64,000 bases of DNA from assembly GCF_900104055.1 (NCBI RefSeq), contig NZ_FNJQ01000008.1, positions 31,941 to 95,940 on the forward strand, read 5' to 3'. Shown here piece after piece: positions 63,794 through 64,000 of this stretch. A program made the translations under genes and the position numbers. This stretch comes from Pseudoselenomonas ruminantium (lineage in GTDB: Bacteria > Bacillota > Negativicutes > Selenomonadales > Selenomonadaceae). The notes beneath the pieces are model-generated. The model worked only from the letters and a program-made list of their open reading frames with translations. It was not told where the DNA came from and did no database searches. The number at the start of each line of letters is the position of its first letter. The stretch's first letter is position 1.

Positions 63794-64000
63794 ATGCTCC
63801 CTATTAGGTAGACAGAAGAAATAATAAAACTGTCTGCTTGATAGGGAGCATTTTATGTACAAGAAGAGATTATCACCCGAAGAGAAAATCCACTTCATTG
63901 AAAAGTATAAACGTGGAGAGGGCAGTTATGCCTCCATAGCCGCGGATGCAGGCGTTGACAGCAGATCCTTCAGGCAATGGGTTCGTAACTATGATGCTTG
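63794..64000 (+). mobile_element. Left end of an IS3-like insertion sequence (continues past window)
   Basis: The sequence TGCTCCCTATTAGGTAGACA (63794 on) recurs inverted as TGTCTGCTTGATAGGGAGCA up to 63850, just ahead of a transposase start codon. The left half of a likely terminator of the DUF2922 gene, AAAAAAAGCCCTGGC, is directly upstream and its right half is missing, so the element seems to have inserted into that hairpin. The right end is outside the window. Confidence 0.65.
63855..64000 (+). CDS. IS3-family transposase OrfA, N-terminal part (cut by window end)
   Basis: The frame reads MYKKRLSPEEKIHFIEKYKR, then GEGSYASIAADAGVDSRSFR and QWVRNYDA to the window end. This is the helix-turn-helix domain of an IS3-type OrfA, which binds the element's ends; the catalytic OrfB would follow. 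The ATG lies 4 bases after the terminal inverted copy GGGAGCA. Confidence 0.8.
   Translation, partial: MYKKRLSPEEKIHFIEKYKRGEGSYASIAADAGVDSRSFRQWVRNYDA

Noticed and set aside
63023..63898. 291-codon minus-strand ORF over the integrase, DUF2922 and IS start
   Set aside because: It runs antisense through two other genes and in the wrong frame through the integrase; no domain can be recognised.

Overview
The window reads as chromosomal DNA from an anaerobic diderm Firmicute of the class Negativicutes, most likely a Selenomonas-like member of the Selenomonadaceae. This is inferred from gene content and order, not from a database match. The evidence is: Firmicute-type order (divIC, S1 protein, tilS, hpt, ftsH; mfd followed by a yabN-type methylase; rpsU-yqeY; argS-rpoE-pyrG) without the sporulation genes found between these in Bacillus; lactate permease, lactate racemase and a DcuC carrier, which suit a lactate/succinate fermenter; frequent TTG starts behind strong AGGAGG ribosome-binding sites; and a c-di-AMP riboswitch.

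Layout. 1-4.7 kb: end of a LuxR-type membrane regulator, an acidic-tailed protein, a DUF4127 protein, an AEC permease, a DedA protein and tRNA-Gln. 4.7-10.4 kb: a lactate-racemase locus, with a Mga/BglG-like regulator divergent from larA, an aquaporin-like channel, larB and an unbroken larC; larE is not in the window. 10.4-12.5 kb: RNase P RNA, a c-di-AMP riboswitch driving a cell-wall hydrolase, a 25-residue membrane ORF and folB. 12.6-19.1 kb: a three-gene signalling operon made of an Na+/alanine-type symporter fused to an extracellular solute-binding domain, a hybrid histidine kinase with sensor, receiver and HPt domains, and a receiver-GGDEF protein with a second, degenerate GGDEF-like module. 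This is the strongest candidate for an undescribed system. 19.2-24.1 kb: lactate permease, an FAD protein and a PutP symporter. 24.2-27.7 kb: receiver-CheX, CheX and a chemoreceptor.

28-49 kb is mostly housekeeping: argS, rpoE, pyrG, mfd, rpsU, yqeY, nfeD-floA, hup, tilS, hpt and ftsH, plus two Cys-rich zinc-ribbon proteins. 49-53.4 kb: DcuC carrier, M20 peptidase, ketopantoate-reductase-like protein and a TRIC-type channel. 53.4-62.3 kb: rpoB-rpoC, with a terminator-like hairpin in the leader, then an Mrp-type ATPase. The last 1.7 kb is a scrapyard: truncated repeat, frameshifted integrase remnant, beheaded DUF1659 gene, intact DUF2922 gene and the left end of an IS element.

Intergenic regions carry at least three families of structured repeats. 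The first is a pair of ~200-bp nested hairpins whose stems differ in sequence but whose loop is conserved (27.7 and 32.3 kb). The second is a 16-bp-stem hairpin at 38.8 kb with a half copy at 62.4 kb. The third is a short CCTTCCCCTTGAGGGG...GGATGAGGTG repeat, present three times. Physiologically, the lactate genes (larA, channel, larB, larC, lctP) fit uptake and interconversion of D- and L-lactate. The signalling operon, CheX/MCP genes and c-di-AMP switch point to a cell that links nutrient sensing to c-di-GMP, motility and wall remodelling.
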